A stretch of 64,000 nt of DNA. Origin: Calocera cornea HHB12733. Its lineage: Eukaryota > Basidiomycota > Dacrymycetes > Dacrymycetales > Dacrymycetaceae. The stretch is taken from NCBI GenBank assembly GCA_001632435.1, contig KV423922.1, positions 298,628-362,627 on the forward strand. Direction: 5' to 3'. The translations under genes were made by a program, and so were the position numbers. The stretch's first letter is position 1, and each line of letters opens with the position of its first letter. This document shows positions 11,229 through 21,738 of this stretch, piece after piece. Below the pieces are notes generated by a model. The model searched no databases and had not been told where the DNA came from. It saw only the letters and a program-made list of their open reading frames with translations.

Positions 11229-12599
11229 TCAGCACTGCAGTCCATAGCCCGCACTGGCCTTCATGCGCTCCCCCCGGTCGTCAAGCCGCGGCACGAACCC
11301 GATCCCGATGCCCATCCCGAACTCGGCAGGCCGGGCCACGCCGTCGCGCCGCTATCCCAGAAAGCAACGAGGAAATACCTCAAGGCGGTGGCTGTCTAGG
11401 GGGGTCGGAGTCAGCTGCGGCTCATGTACACAGTCAGCCGAGCTCACCGTGTCCTGCGCAGCCAGACTGTCGATCTGTTCGGAGTCACCCTGCATGAATG
11501 GGTACGTCTTGCTTACAAAACTGTTCCTCCCGCCCAACCGCAGTCTAGCGGGCCATCCATACCAATCTGCGTTCCTATCTCTTTCATCTTCGTGCTGAAG
11601 GATGGGCTTCCCTCCATCTATCACATTGTTCGATCATCGATGGCGATACGCTGTGGAACTCGACATACCTCGGGATCGGAGAATCACTTAACGAAAAAAT
11701 CCGTTGCGTGTTTGTGGAACGTGTCCGGTCGCCTGACAGTGGGGTATCGTCATCGAACCAACATGCTCTTAGATGAAGGCGATCTGGAGATAATCGGATC
11801 GAGGAACGGGAATAAGTCGACGAGCGAACCGCCCGGTATCGTGGAGAGGAACAGCGCCCTGTTAACCTCCTCCATGGGCGCCGATGGGTCGGGTCCTTCG
11901 AGAGGGTTCGTCTCGTGACCAAAGATCTCCCTCCAGCCCGGGGAGCACGAATGTCGGTGCAGATGCTTGACTGCATCGATCTCGGGATGGAGGAAAATCC
12001 CTTTAACCAGTGTCCGCGTTTCTTCTTCCTGAATGTGACGGTATTCCTTGGATACACGGTGCCTAGTCTGAGAGAGGCCAATATCAGATACTATTGGACT
12101 TTGACATCGAAGGGCTGCGTACCCCTCATGAACAGCTCGGCGGTACTTCCTTCATCTTGGATTATATCAACATCAGCAAAGTATGATCAGAGATCCAGCG
12201 CTCACGTGTTGTTCCGAGGCAGGCAACCAAAGTCGAGATCGCCGCACAGATAGTGGCTCAGCTTGATCAGCCGTGGCCCATCGGCCGTCTGCGCAGAGAG
12301 TCGATCGAGGATATCGGTAGCGGCCTTCACACCGTCCAATACCACGATCGGCTGGCCTGCCATGCTGTACAAATAGATCTGTCCTGGTAATCGTCCTTCA
12401 AGCGGATACTTGGGAAAGCGGCGACGTCCACGTACCATACTCCTTGGCCCACTCTACAAGCTTCAGGAACACAAGATTGGGGGGCCCTGTAGCAACTTTC
12501 CCAGGATGGTTAACCCTAAGGGCGCTCTCAGGATCGCCCAAATCGCAGCAACAGCGGCAGGACGACAAGCAGCACCAGTAATACAAGAGTGTTGTCCAT
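11229..12599 (-). pseudogene. Cytochrome P450 pseudogene, array copy 2 (internally deleted)
   Basis: The start is MDNTLVLLVLLVVL, close to the copy at 21739. The anchor runs into a TGA about 23 codons in, before the hinge. Recognisable pieces follow in order: LVFLKLVEWAKEYG, IYLYSMAGQPIVVLDGVK, LIKLSHYLCGDLDFG, then scrambled-frame remains of the central region. The I-helix (LAAQDT) is near 11450 and the RYFLVA segment near 11370. That segment joins directly to the C-terminal FWDSGATAWP strand at about 11355. The ExxR motif and the heme-Cys loop, about 200 residues, are gone, and the C-terminal piece carries a further frameshift. It keeps a TATA box at 12638-12645. It is closest to the P450 at 21739 and lies in inverted orientation to the rest of the array. 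Confidence 0.85.
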
Positions 12600-12637
12600 A
12601 GCGGACTGGACACGTGTGCATGTTGCAGGCGCTCCGT

Positions 12638-12645
12638 CTTATATA
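12638..12645 (-). promoter_or_regulatory. TATA box retained by the P450 pseudogene
   Basis: TATATAAG on the minus strand lies about 39 bp before the old start codon. It is the same octamer as at 21679-21686 before the intact relative. Confidence 0.5.
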
Positions 12646-13172
12646 GGCACATGCGCCAAGGCACACGGAAGGTCTCAAGGTGCAGGTGTTACGTATTCCG
12701 AAAGCTTCCCAGTGCCTTCTTGCCCGAGTGGCCGTCCAGAGAAGCGCCGCGAGTCATTCATCATTGATAAGACAGGGTAGCGGGAAGATCTGCCAATGCA
12801 AAATGCCCGCATTAGTAGGCGATCCGCGACCCGAGGTCGTCGGACGGTGAGGCGGTGTTGACAATGAGTCGTGTCACAGCTGCTTGAGCTGTAGTGCAGG
12901 TTGCCATTGTTCAGTACTCGATTCCCGACTAATCCCACGTCTTCTGGCTGGGAGATATGCGCATTGTTGTTCGAGTGAAAGCGATAGACTCCCTTAGCAC
13001 GGGCAGATTTGTTACGGCAATCGTGGCTGTACAGTGAAGTAAGTTGTCAACTTCATTGCAAGATTGATCATTCCTTGTGCTACAACTGTGGATACTTCAT
13101 TCTTAATTCTGTAGCGCTACACTATCACTCCTTGTGGAACAAATGGAGAAGCACGAGCACCAAACATCCCAT
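12646..13172. other. Intergenic, nothing recognised
   Basis: Upstream flank of the P450 pseudogene and 3' flank of the lactonase-type gene. No coding exon, repeat or RNA gene is seen. Confidence 0.5.
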
Positions 13173-14278
13173 CTACTGCCTGTCGTACTTCTCTGGCTCG
13201 TACTTCCTCTCCAGCTTGAGCCCCTCGGTCTTCCATCCCTGGATACCCTTCTTGCTCGGCCAAAGCCTATCTTCAGCACCCTTCCACTCCCTCCAGTACA
13301 CATAGTCGTGCGCAAGGACGACCATAATGTTGTCCTCGGCTTCGACACGCCGCGTGCGGCACACCGTGTCCCACGCCCGGGACATGTCCGAGTGCATACA
13401 GCAGGGTGGCGGGAGCGCCGGGTGCTGCCGCGGGTTCTCCTCGCTCCCCCGCACGGGGAATGTTGCCAGTCGGAAGTGGTGCGTGGCGGGAGAGATCAGG
13501 ACTGGATGGTGGCACGTATCGCCCGAGAGCAGCACGTAGGTCGCGTTGGGAGACGGTGTTGTGCGGATCAACGCGGAGAGATGACCGGCGGTGTGGCCTG
13601 CAGAGTCGACCAGCCAGATACTGCCATCGCCGAAGTAGTCGTATCCATGGCCGAAGGAAGCCACTTTGCTACTTTTGACCTTGGACCAGTCGACGACGAG
13701 GGTCTGACGACCGGCCGTCTGCCTACCAAGGTCGGCGTCGAACGTGTCGATACCACCGACAACCTCAGCCTTGGGGAATGGAGCTAGGAGTACATGAATA
13801 TACGTAGTGTGGGACTGCGTCAGAAGACATACAGATGTTACCGGTGTGATCCCAGTGACGATGGCTAGTGGCAGCAACGTCAGAATCGGTTTCTCGCATT
13901 GCGAAAGCTAGCGCACCTGATGACCACCGCCGACACCTCCTCTGGATTCTCCCCACCCTCCTTGAGGATCTCCCCGACGTCCCCAAGCATGACCGGCGGG
14001 CCGGCCAAGATGTATCCTTTGAGGTCGTCCGCGAACCCGGTCTGCCAGTCGGCCCTGATGCCCAGGTCGAAGAAAAGCGTCTTCCCGCTCGGATGGTGTT
14101 TGATGAAGAACGAGAATGTCGGCGCATCGTACCCGGCCGTCTTGGAGGTTGCGGGCGTGATTATGTTGAACTCGGGGATTTCGAGAATCGCGTTCACCAG
14201 AGGAGTGACTTCGCAGTAGGACTCCCCTTCTGGGATGGGATAGAAGGGGATCGCGGCGATCTCGGGGTCAACGGACAT
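13173..14278 (-). CDS. Metallo-beta-lactamase-fold hydrolase, lactonase type
   Basis: About 335 residues in three exons. The zinc-binding signature appears only after splicing: VVI joins across a GTGCGC...CACTAG intron to SHRHWDHTG, giving H-x-H-x-D-H. Downstream metal ligands are visible: the His of DSAGHTAGHLS, the Asp of LSGDTCHH and the His of VLAHDYVYW. Order and spacing match the AHL-lactonase-like branch (AiiA/AttM type) of the family, which opens lactone rings. No signal peptide is seen, so the product is probably cytosolic. All inferred joins keep frame. The true substrate could be a fungal or plant lactone or ester. It lies between a P450 pseudogene and an alpha/beta hydrolase on the same strand, but no shared pathway can be shown. 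Confidence 0.88.
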
Positions 14279-14633
14279 GTTCGTGGGCTAGGTGTTGGTG
14301 GTTGAAAGCAAGCAAGAGACGATGGCCAGGTCGCTGGCGGTCGCACGATCTTGGACCATCGTTGGAGGTGGGCTCGAATGTAGCGACAGCGGATGGTTGT
14401 CGGAGGTGGAGGCCGGTGTCGTGGGACCGTCCTGACGCCTTCGCACTTGCCTAAAGGGCCCAAGCGCCTGAAATAGCTGCTTCCCCGCATTTATTCGAGT
14501 CAATCGTGCATTGGATAGTCTCTATGCGATGAATTGCTCGATTGTGGTAGTTTACAGTGACGTATGTACATGATGGCTTGTTCTGTGGTACGGTCACTCG
14601 GCCCTATCAGAGAACCCCAAGGCCGGCGGCCAT
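14279..14633. other. Intergenic, nothing recognised
   Basis: Short stretch between two same-strand genes. It holds the 5' flank of the lactonase-type gene and the 3' end of the alpha/beta hydrolase, with no further feature seen. Confidence 0.5.
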
Positions 14634-15661
14634 CTAGGAGCAGCAACCGCGTGTGATCTCGTCATCTCCCGACCACTTTGATACGAACTTCTGAACAGCG
14701 CTCCAGTATGTCCCCTCCAGGAAAGTGCTGTTATGATCGCCGTACGCGCTCGTCCACCACGTCTTCCTCTCTTCGCCATCTCTGCATGCGATCTCATACA
14801 GCCGCCTCATATGCGCCGGCGGGACGAGCTCATCCTTCAGCCCACTGAGGAACAGCATCGGTATGCTGGTCGGTATCAGCGGCAGCTTGCTCTCGCAGTC
14901 CCACACCTCCGAGTTGAGCATGTTCATGAACCCCGACACGCGCGTGTAGTACTGGCTGATGACCTTGCGCAGAGAGAGGAACGTATTGGCACAAATGAGC
15001 GCATCGATCTCCCCTGGGTGTCGCGCAGCAAGGTCGATCGCGACCGCCCCGCCGAAGGACTCGCCGTAGACGAAGAGCTTGGTATGGCCGAGGACTGGGT
15101 GCGACTTGATGTACTGGAAGGCGGTCTCGGCGTCGATCTGGATCCCGGCTTCGGACGGCCGGCCTTGGGAGGAGCCGTACCCGCGGTACTCGAGCAGGAA
15201 GACATTGCACGACATCTTCTTGTAGAAGCTGTAGGCGAAAGGCAGGCGGTCGCCGATGTTGCCGCTGTTGCCATGCAAGAACAGGACGGTTGGTCTTTGG
15301 CGGGGATCCTGCATCGACTGTGAGCGGTCGTCGCAAATGGTGGCCTGGGAAGGGCTCACGATGTACTCCGGACCACGCTCCCCCGGGAATCGCTCAATTT
15401 TCCGCGCTTGCTGGACGATCGAGTACGCTGTAAGCTGGACATTGTCGCACGTCACAAGCTCCACCAGCTCGTACGGAAGCCGGTACTGGTCGGGCGTGAC
15501 GACCTCTGCGCTGCTTGTCAGCGCTCCCGCATCTCGGGCCAGCAAGCTGCGAGGGACTCACTCGTCCGTCTTTGGCACATCACACCGCCCGGGTAGGTGA
15601 GTGTCCGCGCGGGGCCGTTCATCATGACGGACGCGACGATATCGTATAGGATAGTAGACAT
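14634..15661 (-). CDS. Alpha/beta hydrolase, Bem46/ABHD13 type
   Basis: About 320 residues in two exons. The first exon starts MSTILYDIVASVMMNGPART and joins across a GTGAGT intron to VVTPDQYRLPYELVEL. Core motifs: oxyanion-hole HG in VLFLHGNSGN, EYRGYGSSQG, nucleophile elbow GESFGG (Ser), acid Asp in SGLKDELVP, and catalytic His in YGDHNSTF. HGNSGN, EYRGYGxSxG and GESFGG together are typical of the Bem46/ABHD13 group. Relatives usually carry an N-terminal membrane anchor. Here the N-terminus is short and has no clear membrane segment, so either an upstream exon is missed or this copy is soluble. The substrate is unknown in the family. Confidence 0.88.
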
Positions 15662-16817
15662 TCTACGTTCAGTCTAGAGTTGATTCGATTTTGTGTAGGA
15701 GCGGGTTTGCGGTTTGTTGGAGAGTCGAGAGCAGTCCCAGGCAAACATACATATATATGTAGCATCCAAAACACGTGCTGATACTACGGGACTTGGTACC
15801 CAGACATCGCTTGTTGGCTGCGCAGCAGCATCGGTGGCTGACGAGCGCTTCGTGCGTGGCTGCGGTGACCTGCTGCCCGAGTTGGTAGGCTGCGTGATGG
15901 TGGCAGAGAAGGCGGCCCAGCGAGGGGAATAAGAAAGCAGTCGAGCCATAGCCGACGTGCCCGCCGGGTTGCTCGGCACGGTCCGCAGCGGGCCACCGTA
16001 CCTGCGCATACGAACGACGCAGCACTGTTGGGTTGAAGGGAGATGCGGAATGAGATCGGAAGTCTGGTTGGAGCTTGCAAACCCCACCAGTCGGCAGTGC
16101 TAGCCTGAAGTCTCCTAGATAGCCCGCACGTCTTGTTGGATACAATCCCGCGGTTCTATACGAACAGTGGATGATCTCAGAGAGTACCGCAATGTCGGTT
16201 GCTTGCAGAATCGAGGTGCAGTGATGTCGGGTGCGGGCAGCAGAACACCCGGGAAGGCTTGACAACGCCGGCCAGGGATTGGCCTCGCTAAGTCCGTAGA
16301 TACGCAAGCGCAGCAGCAGCAGCAGCAACAGGCATGCTATAGCACCAGTGTTTCCCAGTGAGCTCTAGAGTAATATTTCGCTTATAGCCAGTGGGCCTCC
16401 CGTAGCTGTCTGCGATATCGTACCCGCTCGTCAGCGATATCACCCGTTGACGGGCTGTCGATGATCTCATCAGCGACAACGCCTCGCATAGGTGTAGCCC
16501 ATGCTGGCGAACTCGATACCGAAGCTCTCGAAGTACGGCACGACGCGTCGGTGGTCGACTGCCAAATGCCCCAAGTACCTACTGCGGCCGCGTTCGAGGC
16601 GCTCAGGAGTGGTTGTTTCGTCCCTGGTAGCGTGTCGTCGTGCGCGTCAGACGGGGAGATCCGGCCGGGTCGATCGGGGACGGTATAACCGGCACTGAAC
16701 GCGGGGAAGGTCCTCCCTCTCCTCGACGTCGTCCGTCGCCCACCCTGCGCGATACACCCAGCACCTTCACGTATCTATACACTCTTTCAGTCGTTGCAGG
16801 GGTATCTGGCGCGAAAC
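15662..16817. other. Long divergent intergenic region with a CAG microsatellite
   Basis: Lies between the start codons of the alpha/beta hydrolase (minus) and isovaleryl-CoA dehydrogenase (plus). A CAG/CTG run sits at 16311-16327. Open frames here have no codon bias or motif and I do not support a gene. Confidence 0.5.
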
Positions 16818-18567
16818 ATGGTCGCATTCGACCGAGTTCTCCGGCCCGCCGTACACGCTGCGCGTAGGACCGCCCCGCTCGCCTCCGCCTCCCGCGCGCG
16901 CGCCGTGTCCACGTACAGCGTGGACCTCGCCGGGCTCACAGACGAGCAGCTCGAAGTAGGCATCCTCTTGCCTAACCCGTGCCCCGATCTCTCATACTGT
17001 AAACATAGTTTCGCAATGCAGTCCACGCCTTTGCGGAGAAGGAGATCGCCCCGCTCGCAGGGGAGATCGACAGGACCAACACAGCGCCTAGGAATATATG
17101 GCGCAAGATGGGGGATATGGGATTACTAGGCATCACAGCGGGAGAAGAGTACGGTGGAAGTGCTGCGGGGTACATGATGCATGTGCTGGCTATGGAAGGT
17201 GCGTATCCTGTCCCATCGACCGCGCGGCCTCCCCGAGCTGACCCTCGGCCACCACCTACGCAGAGCTATCCCGCGCCTCGGGCAGCGTCGCCCTCTCGTA
17301 CGGCGCACATTCGAACCTCTGCGTGAACCAGATCAACCGGCATGGCACACCCGCGCAGAAGGAGAAGTACCTGCCGGACCTGATCAGCGGTGAGAAGGTC
17401 GGCGCGCTGGCGATGAGCGAGCCTGGGTCCGGCAGCGACGTAGTGAGCATGAAGCTCAAGGCGGTCAAGAAAGGGGATAGGTGGGTGCTGGATGGGAACA
17501 AGTTCTGGTGCGTGGCCCCTTTCATCGGTCTCGTCCGCCGTTGTGGCTGATCTGTAAGGGCAGGATCACGAACGGACCCATCGCAGAAACACTCGTTGTG
17601 TACGCCAAGACCTCCCCCGAGAGGGGCAGCAAGGGCATCACCACGTTCATCATCGAGAAGGGCTTCAAGGGCTTCTCGACGCATCAGAAGCTGGACAAGG
17701 TTGGGGTATGCACGATCGTCCATAATCGTGCCGTTTCTTGCGCTAAGACACTGTCATAGATGAGGGGCAGCGACACGTGCGAGCTGGTGTTCGAGAACTG
17801 CGAGGTTCCAGAAGGTGTGCCCCATTATCATCAACGGATGGACTGCGTTGATGCTGGGTTGCAGAGAACGTCCTTGGTCAGATAGATCGAGGTGCCGCCG
17901 TGCTCATGAGCGGTCTTGACCTCGAGCGGCTTGTCTTGTCCGGTGGTCCATTAGGGTAGGCTCCTGTCGCATCGAGCCCATGCTCTCTCCTGAATGACTT
18001 CTCAGGATTATGCAAGCCGCGTTCGACGTAGCCATCGACGTTCGTCCTCTGACCTCCCCACTGTTCCCCACTAATCACCCAGGCAGTACGTACACGAGCG
18101 CAAGCAGTTCGGCCAGCCGATCGGCACCTTCCAGCTCATGCAAGGCAAGATCGCGGACATGTACACCAAGCTGTCCGCCGCGCGCTCCTACGTGTACGCA
18201 GTCGCGCGCGCGTGCGACGCGGGGAAGATCAGCAGGCGCGACTGTGCGGGCGCGATCCTGTACTCGAGCGACCGGGCTGTGGAGGTCGCGCTGGACGCTA
18301 TGCAGAGTCTGGGCGGGAATGGGTACATTAACGGTGCGCCTTGAGCTCCATCGACGGCTGCGCTGCCGATCTGATGCATGGTGCTGCAGACTACCCTACA
18401 GGCCGCTTCCTTAGGGACGCGCGGTTGTACTGCGTCGGCGCGGGGACGGTGCGTGCCCCCTTCCCAGTGATTGATGTGACGTGTAGTGACGTAAAGCGCC
18501 CTCCCCACAGCAAGAGATCAGGCGCATGCTCATCGGTCGCGAGTTCAACAACGACTACGCCAAGTAA
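16818..18567 (+). CDS. IVD: Isovaleryl-CoA dehydrogenase, mitochondrial
   Basis: Acyl-CoA dehydrogenase of about 420 residues in roughly nine exons. It oxidises isovaleryl-CoA to 3-methylcrotonyl-CoA in leucine breakdown, using FAD and passing electrons to ETF in mitochondria. The N-terminus ([20 protein letters not shown]) is Arg-rich and Ser/Ala-rich as in a mitochondrial presequence. A distal acceptor in the first intron gives [18 protein letters not shown], matching the family. Later motifs are [42 protein letters not shown] and [35 protein letters not shown] holds the Glu that serves as catalytic base in IVD rather than in other acyl-CoA dehydrogenases. The end is [18 protein letters not shown]. 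The gene is complete. Confidence 0.93.
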
Positions 18568-19756
18568 TCTGCCACCATCGAACAACATTTGGCACCGTAA
18601 GACACGTTATAAGTTATTCCCAGCTATTGGCACAATACAGCTTTTGGTGCAGTTCCTTGGCTGTCGGAAGTGGCAAGGGTCCGTTCGGTCTATGTTCGGC
18701 CCGAAAACAGTCCAGGCTCTTTCCCCGCATTCCGTGCTGTTTCGCAGCCTCCTCTCTACTCGGGATTTCCGGGCTCTCGCGTTGAACAGCTCGGAAAACC
18801 AACGACGTAGTTCCGCAGCTACTACTACTGATGCATGCGCCTGGGGTGTGCCACGCTCGGCTCCAATGCCGCAGCACGGAGCGGCATCATTCCGGTGTGT
18901 GCCGGTCAATCAAGGGGCACGGACCTCCACGCCGCGCTGCCCGTGTGGGACCCTTGTAACGTGTGACACCTCGCGCCGGGCTCCACTCGCTCCAAAAGGC
19001 CTGCCCACCACCCACCGCGAATTGAGTACAGTACTCTAAGTACTGTCACTATCAAAGCCGACCCTGGGAAGCGGCCGGGGGGGCGGGCCATCCAGTGCTT
19101 CTAGATCTGCTCCGCGCATCGGGGCGTGATGCAAGGCGGCCCATATGCATGCGTCATACATGACCGGCGCTGGCGTAAGGTGCTGATGCCACCGAGTAAT
19201 GACAATCAACTTTCCCATGGGATGTGCCTGGAGGCAAGAAACTTGGGGATAGGGAATGGAGGCTCGGTATAATAACGCCCGGGATGCCGTCCCTGACATC
19301 CATCCTCCAAGGCCCTCAAGGAAAACTTGTCCCACCGCCCCTGCCCTGCAACTCGGATCTTGAACCCCTCAGGCTGCCTCCTGTTTCCCCCGACTCAGCA
19401 GCTTTTACCGGCCCCGGACCCGACCCCGGCCAGACTCTGCTCCCCGCACCAGCTTGCCCCGAGTCGGCGCTCGGCCTCGTCCATAGAAGGAAACCGATCA
19501 CCGGACCCTGACACCGCCTGCCCACCGCCGTACCTCCGAGCTCGTGCCCGCCTGCCAGCTCCAGCGCCCCTCCGACCCTCCGAGCCGCCGAGCCGCCGAG
19601 CCGCCGAGCCGCCGAGCCGCCGAAGCCGACCGTGTGCGAACGCCTGCCAATTACGCCAGCAGAAGCCAGGCCCCGGATCCATCCCCCGCCCAGGCAGAAC
19701 CCGCGCCGACCCCACGCGGAGTGGATACATAAGCCCGAGGACAGCCCTCGCCCGCC
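18568..19756. other. Intergenic; nested palindrome and 8-bp repeat
   Basis: No gene is supported. Two overlapping palindromes lie at 19024-19036 (GAGTAC a GTACTC) and 19029-19045 (7-bp arms, 3-base loop). A perfect CGAGCCGC octamer is repeated 5.5 times at 19581-19622. It could be a promoter-proximal microsatellite of the SDR gene, whose start is 135 bp further on. Confidence 0.55.
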
Positions 19757-20981
19757 ATGCTCGCTCGCACCGCCGTCCGCGTCCACCGCCTGCCCCGCTC
19801 TGCGCTCCTCCCTAGAGCACACTCATCCCACCCAAGTGTGTACAGACCGTTCACCATGTCGACCACTAGCAAGGCCCCCTCCCCCCCGCCCCCCGCGCAC
19901 GCCCCAATCGACGAGGGCGCAACGTTTGCGTACCCCAAGGACCTCGACATCCCCGGCCATGAGACGAGGCACGACCAGGGCAGCAGGAAGACCCGCACGC
20001 TCAAGACCTTCTCGATGGAGGGAAAGGTGCGCGCCCATTTCCTCCCCCATCCCTGAGCAGCGGGACACGGGACAGAGTGCTGATTTAATGCACAGGTATG
20101 CGTCGTCACCGGCGCTGCGCGCGGGCTGGGGAACATGTTCGCCCGCACGTTCGTTGAGTCTGGGTGCTCCAAGCTCGTCATTATCGATCTGAGGCAGGAG
20201 GACGCGGACAAGGCCGCTGCGGAGCTCGTGGCTGACTTTGGTCCGTTTTATCCTCTTTTCCCCTGCTGCTAGCAGCGCTGACCCCGCCCGCAGAGAACCA
20301 AGGCGAGGTAGAGAAAGGCGAGATCGAGTGCCTCGGCCTGGGGTGCGACGTGTCCTCCGAACCGGCCGTGCAAGCCGCCTTCGCCCAGATCTCCGCCAAG
20401 TTCGGTGGCGTCCACGTGCTCGTGGCGAACGCGGGGATCGTGGCGAACTACCCGGCGCTCGAGTACCCCGCGGAGCGCATGAAGCAGCTGTTCGACATCA
20501 ACGTGCACGGCGTGTTCTACTGCGCGCGCGAGGCCGCAAAGATCATGATCGAGAAGCAGATCCAGGGGAGCATCGTGCTGATCGCCTCGATGTCGGCTAA
20601 CGTGCGCCTTGCTCTCCGTGCTCCTCCTCCTGCGCAGCAAACTAACATCGGCTGCAGATCGTCAACTACCCGCAACCGCAAATGCCGTACAACGCCTCCA
20701 AAGCCGCCGTGAAGCACATGGCCGCCTCGCTCGCCGTCGAATGGGCCCAGAAGGGCGTCCGTGTCAACGCCCTCTCCCCGGGGTACATGCTCACCGCGCT
20801 CACAAAGGCAGTCGTCGCCCCGCACGTGGGGATGCTCGAGAGCTGGGCGGAGAAGACACCGATGGGCCGCGTGGGTGACCCCGAGGACCTCAAGGGCGCC
20901 ATCGTCTACCTCGCGAGCGACGCGAGCAAGTTCACGACCGGCAGCGAGCTCGTCGTCGATGGTGGATACTCGATCATCTGA
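19757..20981 (+). CDS. Short-chain dehydrogenase/reductase (polyol/sorbose type)
   Basis: Classical SDR of about 345 residues in four exons. The cofactor motif TGAARGLG follows GKVCVV after the first intron. Other motifs are the acidic residue in LVIIDLR (NAD preference is suggested), LGCDVS, a VANAGI version of NNAG, NVHGVFYCAREAAK (Asn of the tetrad), IASMSAN (catalytic Ser) and MPYNASKAAVKHM (Tyr-x3-Lys). The C-terminus is TGSELVVDGGYSII. It resembles fungal D-arabinitol 2-dehydrogenase/sorbose reductase-like SDRs; the exact polyol or ketone substrate is inferred only. An unusual N-terminal extension of about 90 residues begins MLARTAVRVHRLPRSALLPR. It is Arg-rich and lacks acidic residues, so mitochondrial targeting is plausible. 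An internal Met (MSTTSKAP) could give a shorter cytosolic form. Confidence 0.9.
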
Positions 20982-21738
20982 GCGGCACCGCGCTGGGTGC
21001 TGCGGGTGCTGCGGGTGCAGTTGCCGGTGGACGGTGGACCTGGATCCCTTCTTCTACTGGCGTGCACGCGACTCGGTTCCTCCGCAAGGTTACGAGCAAG
21101 CCTGCATCTTCTTCTTCCTCCAATTCCTTTCTCAGACGGGGGCACGGACTTCTTGGCACATAATAGGTGGTTGTTGTGATACTGCTGTTGTGGAGTAAAC
21201 AAATGAATTAGTTGAAAGAAGTTGCAGTTAGGCGGGCGGGTTGACGTCACACGCTGGACGAGATGAAGGTACAGCCACAATGCTCACTAGAACTCCCGGC
21301 TCCGCCTGTCGTGAGGGAGTCAGTCGCTTTCATTCGGACGCCCATGCGCCTATCTCCTTTCAGACGTGGAACTGGTCAGGAACCAAGCACTGAACAATGG
21401 AAGAGTGGACGATTGCTCAAGCAGCTGAGATCCCCGTCACACGGGCCCGGCCAGCTCCAGTCCGACAGCGTCCCATTGTCACGGTTCCGCTGCAGGCATT
21501 CTGTTGCCCCTCGATTCGGGCCTCTTCGTTACCCTATCTTATCGTCAACGGACGACCATGCGTCTAAGTCCCTTCCTGGGTAGTCAACAGGGAAACAATG
21601 TTTTCGGCATGCTCAGAGCCACTTCCGGAATACAGGTCAGCTGGTGCAGAGCGTACATTCTGCCCTGACGCCTCAGCATATATAAGCACCGCGGAAGACC
21701 TACAACATTAGGTATGGCCATAGGTGTACGCTGCTGCT
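20982..21738. other. Intergenic; TATA box of the next P450 at 21679-21686
   Basis: Contains the SDR 3' flank and the promoter of the P450 copy at 21739, with TATATAAG about 53-60 bp before its start. No other feature is recognised. Confidence 0.55.

Noticed and set aside
13134..13787. 217-codon plus-strand frame over the lactonase-type gene
   Set aside because: Antisense shadow; the minus-strand reading has the full zinc-binding signature.
15669..16328. 219-codon minus-strand frame upstream of the alpha/beta hydrolase
   Set aside because: Its composition is Cys/His/Leu noise, it includes a CAG repeat, and it lies in the promoter of two real genes.
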